Below are positions 23,395 through 34,243 of a stretch of DNA of 64,000 nucleotides, piece after piece. A program made the position numbers and the translations under genes. Positions within the stretch are counted from its first letter, which is position 1; every line of letters begins with the position of its first letter. Source of the stretch: Muscardinus avellanarius (Eukaryota; Chordata; Mammalia; Rodentia; Gliridae); assembly GCA_963383645.1 (NCBI GenBank), contig OY726565.1, positions 27,118,966-27,182,965 of the forward strand, written 5' to 3'. The notes beneath the pieces are model-generated. The model worked only from the letters and a program-made list of their open reading frames with translations, was not told the DNA's origin and made no database searches.

Positions 23395-23670
23395 GAAGTG
23401 TTTCTGGATTTATTTTTAGTGGATTAGTGTATAGGAAAGCTTCTTATTTTTAAGATTGATTTTGTATCCACTTTGCTGAATTTGTTGATCAGTTCTATAA
23501 GTTTTTTGGTTGAGTTTGTTGGGTCTTCTATGTATAGTATAATGTCATCTGAAAATAGGGATAGTTTTAGTTCTTCTTTTCCTATTTGTACTCTTTTGAG
23601 TTTCTCCTCTTGTTGTATTAGCTCTGGGTAAAGTCTCAAGTACTATATTGGAAAGAAGTGTTTTTGATAG
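23395..23670 (-). mobile_element. L1 ORF2 reverse-transcriptase fragment
   Basis: The minus-strand frame at 23424-23639 encodes an RT-domain piece including LSLFSDDIILY, the position of the FADD catalytic motif of L1 reverse transcriptase (here FSDD), then EDPTNSTKKLIELINKFSKV. Neither the 3'UTR nor a poly(A) is attached, so it is an internal fragment lying tail to tail with the next L1 pieces. Confidence 0.85.
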
Positions 23671-23679
23671 ATTTCTCTC

Positions 23680-24490
23680 AGTCTCTAGGTGTTATCTGGT
23701 ATATCCAAGGGCAAGTTGTGTTGTATTCAATAGTGAAGGTTGAGTGAGGAGGGAAATGAAGTTGCAAATGCAAGAATAGGGTGAAGCCACAGGTAGGATC
23801 AAATAAAATGAAAGTATGAGTTTGGTAAGGTAGTATAGAGTAGAAATTAGAGATAGTGACTCTGTAGTAGTATTCTAGTAACAAATGTAGAGTTTTTAGT
23901 ATGGTGATATAAAGTGGATTTAATACAGGACAAAGAAAAGAAGGGAGAAAATTAAAAGGAATGGAAGGAAGAGAGTAGATATGGACAAGAGAAGAAGGGA
24001 GAGAGTTTGGGGAGAGAGAGAAAAACAGCATACACACTCACACACACACAAAAATGAACAAAAACCAAAATAACACCATCAACAAATTAATGCAACTCTA
24101 CAAATATGTGAATACTCAGCAGACTGGTCCTCTTCTCTCTCTGTGCAGACACCAAGTGCCACCAGCACCTTTCCTGCTGCAAGCCTGGGGCTGGATCTAG
24201 TGTTAAGTGCAGGTCACCCTCCACGATTTCCACAGATGTGGAGTCTTGATCTATCAAAAGCAACAGATTCAAACTTCTGAAATCATGAGGAGGAGAAATA
24301 GCAAGGAACCAATGAGATCCCACAACACCACAATAACAGAACCTGTTAACAGAATTGCAGGTATCTCCAGAGGTCAAATTAGGAATGTAACTGTAGAGAT
24401 AATACAGTAATTCTGAAAAGAATTTAGAGAAGGTCTGAAAGAAATAAGGATGCAATTGTTGAAGTGAAGGCATCAATTCAAACTATATAC
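23680..24490 (+). mobile_element. probable L1 5'UTR and ORF1 start
   Basis: A purine-rich leader (23680-24110) is followed by a frame from 24285 beginning MRRRNSKEPMRSHN. Two early stops are followed by EFREGLKEIRMQLL-like residues, which look like the N-terminal coiled-coil start of an L1 ORF1 protein. The assignment rests on composition and on the L1 pieces on both sides. No ORF1 RRM is present. Confidence 0.45.
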
Positions 24491-24496
24491 AATTGA

Positions 24497-24577
24497 TTTC
24501 CAAGTCTTTGATCCATCTTTAATTGACTCTTGTGCAGGGTGAGAAAGTAGGAGTTATTTCCATTTTTCTGCAAGAGA
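24497..24577 (-). mobile_element. inverted ORF2 segment of L1 copy B
   Basis: This is the reverse complement of the segment at about 10013-10095 in copy A, ending at exactly the same base ('ctgcaagaga') before the strand switch. Only about 80 bp is kept, against about 480 bp in copy A. Confidence 0.88.
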
Positions 24578-25350
24578 TTAAATAAAAACTACCCTGAGAT
24601 TTCATCTAACTTCAACTAGAATGGCAATCATTCAAAACACAACAACAAATGCTGGTGAAGATGTGGAGAAGTGGGAACTCTAAAACATTGTTAGTGGGAT
24701 TGCAAATTAGTGCAACCACTTTGGAAAACAGTATGGAGGATCCTCAGAAGACTAGGAATGAATCTACCATATGATTCAGCAAAACCCAAAAGAAAGGAAA
24801 CCAAACTACCAAACTAATGCATGCATATCTATGCTCATAGCTGCACAATTCACCATACCCAAATTATGGAACCAGCCAAGATGTCCATCAACAGATAAAT
24901 GGATTACAAAACTGTGGGATATGTGCACAATGGAATTTTACTCAATCATAAAGAAAAACAATTATGTCCTTTACAAAAAAATGGATGGCATTATGACAAG
25001 TGAGATTAGTCAGTCACAAAAATAAGAAACCGGATGTTTTCCATAATATGCAGAACCTAGGGAGAAAATGGGTCATAGGAGGAACTTTAGACAAAAAGGA
25101 GATTCTATAGATGAGCAAATAAGGCCACCTAACTGAGGGGTTGGGGGAGAGAAGTTCTCTAATGAACATGATGTACTCTAACAAACATATTAATGTCAAT
25201 CACTAAACCAAACATGAGAAGAAGGGAAGGTAGGGAATGGGGTAGGAACTGGGTAAGGGCTAATTGGGTGATATGTGTATGTTTGTCTCCACCATCTTGC
25301 ATCCCATTAAGATGTATGAATACGCACAATGCACAAATAAAAAAAATTAA
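24578..25350 (+). mobile_element. L1 copy B, ORF2 C-terminus and 3'UTR
   Basis: It runs from 'aaactaccctgagatttcat' through ORF2 C-terminal codons (frame 24771-25025, with ISMLIAAQFTIPKLWNQP and EISQSQK), the 3'UTR and 'gcacaaataaaaaaaatt'. A short internal deletion near 24778 removes the 'cctgggtat' block present in copy A. The frame is broken and the element is inactive. Confidence 0.9.
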
Positions 25351-25646
25351 GAAAAGAGAAGTTGTTGTGATAATGGACATCCAAAAACTTCTTTCGTTTT
25401 GTTGGGATGCATATAGAAAATCTGAGAGTTATAAGGCAATGAAATTATGGTCTAAGTTAGGACCTAGGCACATTAGCTCAGGGTTTGAAGGAAGAGCCAT
25501 TTAGGGCAGTAGAGCACAGAATGTAGAAAGGATTAAGGGAGAAGGTAGGCTTTGGCTGGGCTTTAACAGTTTCATAAGCAGGGCATAATCAGTGTTGGAA
25601 GGAACTCATGTCAGTACTGGGAGGGAGTGTTCAAAAGTGCAGCATA

Positions 25647-25854
25647 GCTTGGCATAGTAGTGTACACCTATAAATACTGTATTTGGGAGGATGAGACGGG
25701 GATTGCAGGTTCAAGGACTGCCTCAGCAACATAGCAAGACTCTCAGAAACCTATCAAGATACTCTTTCAAACCAAAAATTTTAAAAATTGCCAAGTTGTA
25801 GCTCAGAGGTAGAATGCCTCTGGGTTCAATCCCCTGTACCACCACCACAAAAAC
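25647..25854 (+). mobile_element. B1-dID SINE with target duplication
   Basis: An old-subfamily copy with a duplicated 'cagcaacatagcaagactct' linker and a dID arm. An exact 12-bp duplication AAGTGCAGCATA lies at 25635-25646 and 25855-25866. Confidence 0.92.
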
Positions 25855-26089
25855 AAGTGCAGCATACTCACCCCTTCCATCCAGTTCCACTGAGTTCTGG
25901 AGGACTGGAGTGTCTCAGGACTCTCCCTGGGCCTGGGTATTCCCTCTGCTTTTCTGTTCCTCTACATCCCAGGAATTACCCCTGATGTTAAGAGGAGAAA
26001 GTAGGTGAAGACAATGAGATAATTGCTGAGAGTGCTGCTGTGACAGTGGCTCCTGGTCTACAAGAGGACTTAACGTCCAGCACGTTTAT

Positions 26090-26425
26090 GTTTAAACAGA
26101 TTGGGCTACTGGAACATAATGCCATAGACTCTGTGGCTTATTACCATCAGGTATTTATTTCTAACCATTTGAGAGGCTAGGGAACCTAAGATCAAGGTGT
26201 TGGCAGATGCAGTGTCTGATGATGGCTAGTTTCCTGATTCATAGGCAGCAAAATAGGGCCAAGGGAATCCTCTGAGCCCTCTTTTATAGGGTCACTAAAT
26301 CTCATTCAGGAAGGCTCTACACTCACTACCTAGTCACCTGGCAAAGGCACCCACCTCCAAATTTTCTCAGTTTGGGGATTAAGCTTTAACTTGTGAATTG
26401 TAGGGGTACATAAGCATTCAGTCTA
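26090..26425. repeat. old mammalian interspersed repeat, family uncertain
   Basis: 'gggctactggaacataatgc', 'gtggcttattaccatcagg' and 'gaacctaagatcaaggtgtt', and later 'cacccacctccaaattttct', follow the same widespread mammalian pattern seen at 16240 and 42960. Confidence 0.5.
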
Positions 26426-26564
26426 TAGAAATTCAAAAGCTTACTAATGTAGACTGCACACTTTCCATGCCTATTACCTCCTAATATTGGAGGATGTGAG
26501 GTCAGCCTTACCCACATGGGCTTGTTCTGGTACCTTCATCATATTTGTGGATGAAGGACAACCA

Positions 26565-26610
26565 TCATCATATTTGTTGGTGTTGAAACATATTTCAACA
26601 AATATGATGA
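26565..26610. repeat. perfect inverted repeat (hairpin)
   Basis: Arms TCATCATATTTGTTG (26565-26579) and CAACAAATATGATGA (26596-26610) pair over 15 bp. The 16-base interval overlaps a second inverted repeat (TGTTGAAA/TTTCAACA). A third partial copy of the left arm lies at about 26537-26550. Confidence 0.9.
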
Positions 26611-27376
26611 GGCTGTTTTCTACATCTGTATTTTTTGTACTATGACTGCTATTAAATATCTGTTGAGGAGTACCAGTAAACTGGTGGTAACTAGAACATA
26701 GGTAATACTTAGAGGCTCTGGTTGGTAATTTGCTACCAGGAAGTTAGTGGTCTATATGGAATCTGCAAAAAAATAAAATCAAAGGACACATATTTGGAGA
26801 GAGTAGGATGAAGAAAGGCATAGGCAAAGATCGATCATTCTTATTCGCCAGCATTCAGGAACAAAATGCTATGGTTCTGGAACCCCATTACTCATTCCTG
26901 AGTTGGATAGAAGCATCCCTCTTAAGTGAGGTACTTCATTGCTTCTACACTTTGCAATTCTCCCTTCCTGCTTTATGTGGATGATTTCTTAGGCAGTGAT
27001 CCCTGATTTTGAATTTGTTCCTTTAGGTAGCCTAGTTTGGTACAGGGAAATGCCCTGTATATTGATGGCCTCAACTAAGGACCTCTACCAGGACAGTCAC
27101 CTTGCAACACATACTAGAACTTTCATGTAAGCTTACTATCTAGATACAGTGCAGTTAGGTAGAGCACACGTGATTTTTACCAGTGCACTATATGAAAAAG
27201 TAAAAGAAAACTGAATAGGCTACTGGTTGTTAACATTCAGCCAGAGTTCAGACTCAAAAGCAAGTTTGCCTGCTCTTCCCATGGTGTTTAAATTCTAGGG
27301 GCGCTAATAATACAAAGACCAGGAGGTGAGAAAACAAGACCTGTCCCTCCAGTTCTCCCACCTCCCCCAAGCCAAC

Positions 27377-27650
27377 TGCTTGATGCTCTGTTCATAGCTC
27401 TGTGAGCTGGGATGGGCCAGAGTCCTCCTGGAGTACCAGAAAGTACAGTTGTATTGCAGGGGATGCTCTGCCGGGTCAGGGACAACACCTGTCCTCTTCT
27501 GCGCTGACTCTTGTCTCCTTAGTTTCTTCCTTCTCGCCATCTTTTGGTGTGCTGTTTTCTTCATTCTGATCGTGGTCCCCACTCTTATCATCTTTCAAGG
27601 CACTGAACTTGTTGTTTGTCTCCTGGCTGCCACTTTTGCCACTTACTTTA
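27377..27650 (-). pseudogene. EIF4E2P: EIF4E2 (4EHP) processed pseudogene fragment
   Basis: On the minus strand the first part encodes NNKFSALKDD and SGDHDQNEENST, matching the N-terminus of eIF4E2, the cap-binding translational repressor also called 4EHP. After a frameshift the next frame gives AEHPLQYN, TFWYSRRT and SQSYEQSIKQ, the start of the cap-binding fold. The exon-spanning sequence is contiguous with no intron, so it is a retrocopy. The initiator ATG has become ACA (27617-27619), and the homology stops after the IKQ codons near 27377, well before the cap-binding tryptophans. It is therefore short, frameshifted and non-functional. No poly(A) or target duplication was seen, which fits later truncation of the 3' part. 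The upstream limit near 27650 is a guess. Confidence 0.88.
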
Positions 27651-28050
27651 TTATCTTTTAATATCCCATATTTACTGATTGTTAAGTGGACCATATTAAG
27701 AAATTCTGAAAATGAAATCCTTAAGGAAATGTCTACAAAAAAGGATTGTGGATAAATAAAATCATATTTAACGCCAACCTAATTATCAAGACAATTCAAT
27801 AAAATATTTAAGGAAATTTTAACATTAACTTCTTACATTTATGATAAAAAGTAGAGAAAAGCTGAAATATGAAGGTGCTACAGAGACTGTGACACAGATA
27901 AGATTCTCGGGAAAGTGAACCCTAGCCTGTAACAGTTCATCTTCCTTGCTCTGAACTGCTGGCCATCAGATTGCAGATTTGCCGAACACCTTGAAGGAAA
28001 GGCACACTTGTTTATCATTCTGTCACCTGGTTTCGTTCAGAGGTGGTTCC

Positions 28051-28205
28051 TTTTGAGTTTCTTCGTTTTCCTTCTTACAGGAGCAGCCATGTGAAATGCC
28101 AGGATTCGCACTGCACTTTTTCCTGGAGTGCCACGTGCCTCTGGAGCTGCTGAGGCTCCGTGGTGCTGTACTTTGTGTTCTGCCAATTTTGACTCATTTT
28201 CATTC
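28051..28205 (+). other. weak candidate exon
   Basis: A strong-looking acceptor, a pyrimidine run ending 'cgttttccttcttacag' at 28080, precedes about 44 open codons in one frame (EQPCEMPGF...) to a stop near 28212, in DNA more GC-balanced than its surroundings and free of repeats. The residues are not recognised and no donor is fixed. It may be chance or part of a non-coding transcript. Confidence 0.13.
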
Positions 28206-28629
28206 CTCATGAGATCTCTGTACCAGAAGATTCAGGAGTGAAGAGATTTGCAGCAACCACTCGCTACTGCACACAACCTGCTCTTAGCTGTTGTTTCATC
28301 TTCCCTAGAAGAAAGAAAACACCCTGAAACTGTGGGCTGCGCAGCCCCCACCCAGACCCCCATACCGAGACAGAAATTCAAAAGCCTTGAGCTAAAAAGT
28401 AAGACTTTAAAATCCTCCTGATTAGTGTTTTGCCTCTAAATTTAGTTGCAGTACATAGACAGGTTTTTAATTAGGAAAGTGTGAAAACAAATGGAATCCT
28501 GAGCAAATTTCTTATTTTGGAATATTCTTGTGACTCTAGGCTGAACATTTGCAAGAATATGTCTTAGTTTTGTAAAACTTTTTCTAATAGAAAAGAATTG
28601 AGAAACAATATATTTCTAGGTTTCTTTCC

Positions 28630-28848
28630 TTTTTTTTTTTTTTTTTTTAGGTACTGGGTATAGAATCCAAGGGCATTATACCTCCAAGCTACATCCTGAG
28701 CCCAATTTTTTATTCTTTATTTTGAAACAGGGGCTCACTGAGTTGGAGAGGGCCCCACTAAGTAGCTGAGGCTGTCCTTGAACAGCGATCCTCCCATCTC
28801 AGCCTCCCAAATTCTGGGAATACAAGCGTGTATCACCACATCTGGCTA
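28630..28848 (-). mobile_element. B1-dID SINE
   Basis: A 20-base poly(T), antisense dID ('aatccaagggcattatacct') and B1 arm ('ctcagcctcccaaattctgg'). The flanking 'atttctag' on both sides (28612 and about 28851) may be the target duplication. Confidence 0.87.
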
Positions 28849-29171
28849 GATTTCTAGTTTTTAAAATAACATGTGTGCACTTATTAATTTATTTTTCGTA
28901 TGGGTTTAATATCACATGGTAGGCTCACCAAATGCTCGCTGGAAAGAGAGTTTTTCATACTACGAATTGGATTTCTAGAAGCTTCTTGGTTTAAAGCTTT
29001 AAGATGGGGAAATACTCCCCCAAACTACCCTTTTCTTTAAGTGTTGTCAGCAGCAGGGAAAATAAATCATAAGAGTCTAAGCATGGTAAAAAGGTGGATG
29101 TGACCATTTTCAGGAGCCACATGATTTTTTTAAACAACATATTTTGATGTTTTAGAATAGGAGATGCTTAG

Positions 29172-29338
29172 TAAGCATTGGTGGCACACACTTGTAAGGG
29201 AGGCCAAGACAGGAGGATGGCAGTCTCAGCTACTTAGTGAGATTCTCAGCAACTTAGTGAGACCCTGTTTTCAAATAAAATTGCCTAGAGGTAGAAAGCC
29301 CCTCAATTCCATCCCCAGTACCACACACACAAAAAAAT
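29172..29338 (+). mobile_element. B1-dID SINE with internal deletion
   Basis: The B1 arm lacks its middle ('cacacacttgtaagggaggc'), then a doubled 'cagcaacttagtgaga' region and dID arm. Similar flanks 'aataggagatg' and 'aataagagatg' suggest an aged duplication. Confidence 0.8.
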
Positions 29339-30409
29339 AAGAGATGGCTTCATGAATATGATAAAGAACAAAGATATAAAAATATTATTCACACTCTCTT
29401 GGATAAAATATCCAACTCTTTAAAATGGCAAGAAACCTTCCCAGTAATCTATTATTCAATTCTGAAAAATTTATTCTTTGGCTTGTATTCAAATGAATTT
29501 GGAGTATTCAAATGAACTTGACAGTATTTGGTCAAGCAACGCAGGGTATCTAATAGAGAGTATGAGAACTCGTGTCATGTACCACGTGATCCTATAGTGC
29601 GCCCCACCTGGTTCTCGTGTGAAGTCCTACAGGAGCAGGGTTTTTATTGTGTTTGTGCTGCTTTGCCCTCTCTAAAGTCTAAGTGGTTTGACTAAAAGGG
29701 CAAGAGCTTGTGCAACTCCACTACCGAAGGAAAGCAGATGCTCGGGGATGTTTCCTTTATAGAGAGAATGCTAAGTTTGCTTTGTAAGAGGAAAATAAAT
29801 GATAATGTTAATACATATCTGTGCAGTTTCTTCTGTTAGTCAATCTTGTTAGGACTGTTGGATTAGGATAATTATAGTGGAAAAGCCTTGCAGGCTCTCC
29901 ATCTAGCTAAACTCATGTTCACCAAGGGTACTATCTAAATTCAATGATAAATTTATTTCTTTCTATTCTGCTTTCATGACCACAAGTGCCACCTACTCGC
30001 CCAGAGCCATATTTCAGGAGAAGGAGTTGGGGTAGATAAATTAAGATTGTTTACAGGATGAGCATTTTAGAGAGCATGCATCTTTGGACAGACGGTACCC
30101 TTTTGAAGCCATTTTTCTGGAAAAGGACTTCTCATAGTCCGGTAGCACCATTTAGCATTTCAGTGGTTGAGTTGGCTTCAGACTTAGACAGAGGGTTTGA
30201 TATAAGGAAAGTAATAGGAAGAAGAGTCTTTTGGGTTATGGCACATGGCACGGGTGGACAGGCGCAAGGAGAGAAAAAAGCTAATCAGATGTAAATGTCT
30301 GGGTTTTGGTGACCATGGCTTAAGTCGCTAAGGATTAAGTGAAGGTCTCAGAATGGGTGATAGGAATAGGGAGGTCTTTACCTGTCGTCTCTTTGGACTC
30401 TGGAAAAGT

Positions 30410-30602
30410 GTGTGGGGTGTGTGTGTGTGTGTGTGTGTGTGTTTGAGTGTGACGAGATTGAGCACAGGTGTTTTCTACTGCTAAACTACACTTCCAGCCC
30501 TATTTTATTTTTATTATGAATCAGAATCTCACTAATTTCCTGAGGCTGGCCTCAAACCTCCAATGCTCTTATCTTAGCCACCAGGTATTGGAATTACAGG
30601 CC
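30410..30602 (-). mobile_element. B1-dID SINE with (GT)n end
   Basis: A (GT)n tract at about 30415-30442, then antisense dID ('tactgctaaactacacttcc') and B1 arm ('cctcaaacctccaatgctct'). Confidence 0.8.
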
Positions 30603-30896
30603 ATAAAGTAGGGTCTTTACAACAGGAGCTGATCATAAATGGCCAGGCCAGGATTGACTGGAGAGAGTGTGCAGGCGCAGAGGCCTCGAGGCAATAGGAG
30701 TCGAGAGGGAACCTAAACAGCCGGAGTTTCCCAGCTCTGACTGAGCCAAGACCAAGCCGAGCATATCCAGGTCATGAATTTCCACCAGCTGAGGAGAGCA
30801 GCAGGGATGGAGTCAGAGGCAGGAGCTGCCAGACATGGTGGCACACCCTGTCAGCTTCGGCTACTTAGCAAGTCTCTGAGAAACCTGGTGAGGCCC

Positions 30897-31376
30897 TGAT
30901 GGAGGATATGGAAAAAGCCTGAGGAACGAAAGATTCCAAAAGAGTTAAGGCAGTTTGACGAAAGGTCAAGCTTTCTGAGACTCTGGGTGACTCCTGGTCT
31001 TTCCTGAATTTCATGCCCCCGGCCCACTGGTGAGAGCGGGAATTGGCCGCAATCACACTTTTTTATAATCTTTAACCAGGTCTTGGTTCCCCCTTGCTCT
31101 TGTAATTTCCCTTTAATAATTGTATTTTGTAAGCACATGATGTATGTTCTATATCAATCACTCTGTATTGTACTTTGATGTTTTCTTTCTCATGAAGTCA
31201 TGATTTTAGCATAGCTGAAAAGAGGTATAAAAACTTAGTCCTAAAAAATAAAGTTGTCAGTTGCCCATTAGGCAATTGTCCGTGTTTTCATTTCAGGGCA
31301 GCTGCTCATCAGGCAGCTGTTCACGTGCCTTCATTTCAGGTCTCTCCCTCCCAAGTCCCGGAGAAGAATCTCTATA
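30897..31376 (+). mobile_element. 480-bp solo LTR nested in a SINE
   Basis: It begins TGATGGAGG and ends ..TCTCTATA (the expected terminal CA appears mutated to TA). It is flanked by the 6-bp duplication AGGCCC at 30891-30896 and 31377-31382, a size typical of ERVK-class integration. It holds a TATA box and a poly(A) signal 21 bp apart. Downstream are two related blocks of about 42 bp, each ending 'ttcatttcagg'. No internal retroviral genes are present. Confidence 0.82.
31226..31252 (+). promoter_or_regulatory. LTR TATA box and poly(A) signal
   Basis: TATAAAAA starts at 31226 and AATAAA at 31247. The poly(A) signal sits just after the TATA box, as in betaretroviral LTRs with a short R region. 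Whether it still works is unknown. Confidence 0.7.
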
Positions 31377-31519
31377 AGGCCCTGTTTCAAAATAGAATAA
31401 ATCTGGGAGTCTATCTAGAAAGCTCCTGGTTCCAACCCAATAACAAATAATAATAGTAATAATAAATACTCATGTAGATGAAAATGTTACCTTTAATTTT
31501 CACATCCAAATTTAAATTC

Positions 31520-31732
31520 TTTTGTGTGTGTGTGTGGTACTGGAGATTGAATTCAGAAGCATTCTACTTTTAAGCTACACCCACAGCCCAGTTTTATTTT
31601 TTATTTTGAAACAAAGTCTCACTAGGTTGATGAGAGTTTTACTACTTGAGAAGGCTGTCCTTGAAACTGCGATCCTCTTGTCCCCGCCTCCAAGTACTGG
31701 GATTACAAGGCGTGCACCACCACATCGGGCTT
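31520..31732 (-). mobile_element. B1-dID SINE
   Basis: A short (GT)n, antisense dID ('ggagattgaattcagaagca') and B1 arm ('aagtactgggattacaaggc'). 'ttaaattct' occurs on both flanks, a likely target duplication. Confidence 0.85.
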
Positions 31733-32182
31733 AAATTAAATTCTATGAACCTAATTTTGAGAGCAGCAGTCATTTGCTAAGTGTGGGGTGAAATGACCTG
31801 GTTTCAACGTGTCGACGACCAGGCAACATTTTCAGGGGCAAGGCCTCTCCCAATAGTGATTTGGAGCATTGTACTTACACGTCTTTCATCAAAAGTATTA
31901 CTCCTCACCATCCAGACCCAAAGAAAAAGTCACACTGATAGGAGAGCCGCATCCCACGAAAGTTCTCTGAAGTTTGTAATTGCATGGCAAATATAAACAG
32001 ACTTAAGAGCATTTATTTTGAAAGTCAGGATAGGAAGGTAACAGTTGTTTCATTTCACTGAAAAATGTCCAAAATAATAATGACTTTTAACCAATAATAT
32101 AGATTTTTGTTATAAATACTTATTCCTTTGTTTTCCATGCAGTGGGGAGAATAACAATTTATTGTATGTTGCATTTAATGTA
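31733..32182. other. unique DNA, no gene seen
   Basis: No repeat recognised. A plus-strand frame of 71 codons at 31781-31996 lacks features I can assign. Confidence 0.4.
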
Positions 32183-32385
32183 TGGTGTGTGTGTGTGTGT
32201 GTGTGTAGAGATTGACCCTAGGGATTATTCTACCTTTGAACTCTAACTCCAGACCTCTTTAACTTTTCATTTTGAAACAGGGTTTCACTAGGTTGCTGAG
32301 AATCTCAACACATTGTTGTGAGATTCTGTAATTCTTTTGTCTCAGTCTCCCAAACACTGGAATTACAGATGTGCAACACTACATG
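32183..32385 (-). mobile_element. B1-dID SINE with (GT)n end
   Basis: (GT)n at 32183-32207, then a decayed dID ('attgaccctagggattattc') and B1 arm ('gtctcagtctcccaaacact'). Confidence 0.82.
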
Positions 32386-32514
32386 CAGAGTGGCATAATG
32401 TTTAAACATTTTCACAATCCCTCAGAGGATAGAAATTATTACCACAGACGTTGAGCAAACTAACTCTGAGTACAGTTAAATTACTAAGTATTACAATTTA
32501 CAGGATAAAGGAGT

Positions 32515-32732
32515 GTGGTATGGTGTACCTGTAATCACAGTACTTGGGAGGCTGAGATGAGAGGATTGCAGGTTCAAGATTAGCCTCAACAATTTAGCGA
32601 GACTCCCAGCAACCTAGCAAGACCCTATTTCAAAACAAAATTTAAAACAAGGGGGGGCTGGTAGATTGCCTCTCGGTTCACTCTCCAGTACCACAAGCAC
32701 AAAAAAGAAAGAAACAAAAAGAAAGAAGGAAA

Positions 32733-32797
<65 letters not shown>

Positions 32798-32815
32798 GAA
32801 GGAGGAAGAAAAAGA
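32515..32815 (+). mobile_element. B1-dID SINE with (GAAA)n tail
   Basis: The B1 arm ('acagtacttgggaggctgag') and a shortened dID are followed by about 100 bp of GAAA repeats at 32703-32800. Open frames on both strands here encode only low-complexity KKER or LSFF repeats. Confidence 0.88.
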
Positions 32816-33297
32816 GGGGGGACAGGCATTTCTTGGGTGTGTTATTATCATGGGATAAGAACTTTACATAAACGATTTAAATTAATTAGTCTTCAAGGCA
32901 ATCTTACCAAGTTGATATTACTATCTATCTTATATACGAAAGATTAAGTAACAGCAAGATTGGAAACTGGGTCTCATCTGATTCAATTGCTGCTCTTTTT
33001 CTACTCTTCTATTTTGCCTCATAAGAATGTCTGTTTGAAGGACAATTTGACCACTATAAAATTTATAATATACTACAGAACCTTATACATCCTTTATTTG
33101 AAGGATGAAAGAGCAAATCAAAACACAGCAGATTTAAATACAGTCTAAACTTTTTGCTTTCTATTGCTCTATATTCAATTTTCCTGTCTCTCAGGAATTA
33201 AATTAGATAATATGTTAAAAATTGCAAATATGGGCCTGGCATATATTACATCCTCAAAATGTTTTGCTTTTTTCTTCATCTTTAAGCTAAGGAGATG

Positions 33298-33680
<383 letters not shown>

Positions 33681-33684
33681 CCCT

Positions 33685-33790
33685 TTTAAAATTAATTTTT
33701 TATTTTTAAATATCTTTTTGGTGCATTATAATTATCTATCATAGTAAGGTTCAAAGTCATGCAAACAAATGTTCACATAGTGTGTCTTTC
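33685..33790 (-). mobile_element. short L1 3' terminus
   Basis: 'aaatatctttttggtgcatt' and 'aattatctatcatagtaagg' read in antisense match the last about 100 bp of the L1 subfamily of copies A and B. Extreme 5' truncation. Confidence 0.7.
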
Positions 33791-34243
33791 CTTCTTTTAA
33801 GTTGACTTTTTAAAGTATTTTGTCCTAGTGATGAAAAGATAGCACATATACATATACATACTCTTCTATGTAATATATATGCCTCTATATAATATATAGC
33901 TTTATATAATATGTATCTCATTTAGTTAATACTATAAAACTAAACAGGCTAAAATATAATATTTAAGCAGTTTGTATATAGACTTTTAGTTGATGAAAAA
34001 TAATTTAAAGTGACATTTTTATAAAGAATACTTAATTGAACCCTTAAATGAGGAGAAACATCAAAAGTTGACCAAGACTAAAGATCTAAAATCATAAAAT
34101 TTTATTTTAGAGTTAGTTGACTTTCTATTGTTATTGTTCTTGGCATTCAAAGATATGCTATTGGGTATAGTCGGTCAGGAGAAAAAAAGACCCTGATTGT
34201 AATTTGAAAATCAAAATGTTTTAAGATATAACAAATCATGGGT

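Larger units (their letters stand above)
30833..31443 (+). mobile_element. B1-dID SINE split by an LTR
   Basis: The B1 arm 'ccagacatggtggcacaccc' to 'ctggtgaggccc' (30833-30896) continues after the LTR as 'aggccctgtttcaaaataga' and a decayed dID arm (31377-31443). Joining the two restores the usual SINE order, so the LTR is the younger insertion. Confidence 0.85.

Noticed and set aside
32614..32947. Leu/Ser/Phe-rich frame resembling membrane segments and its Lys/Glu-rich mirror
   Set aside because: Both come from the (GAAA)n tail of a SINE.
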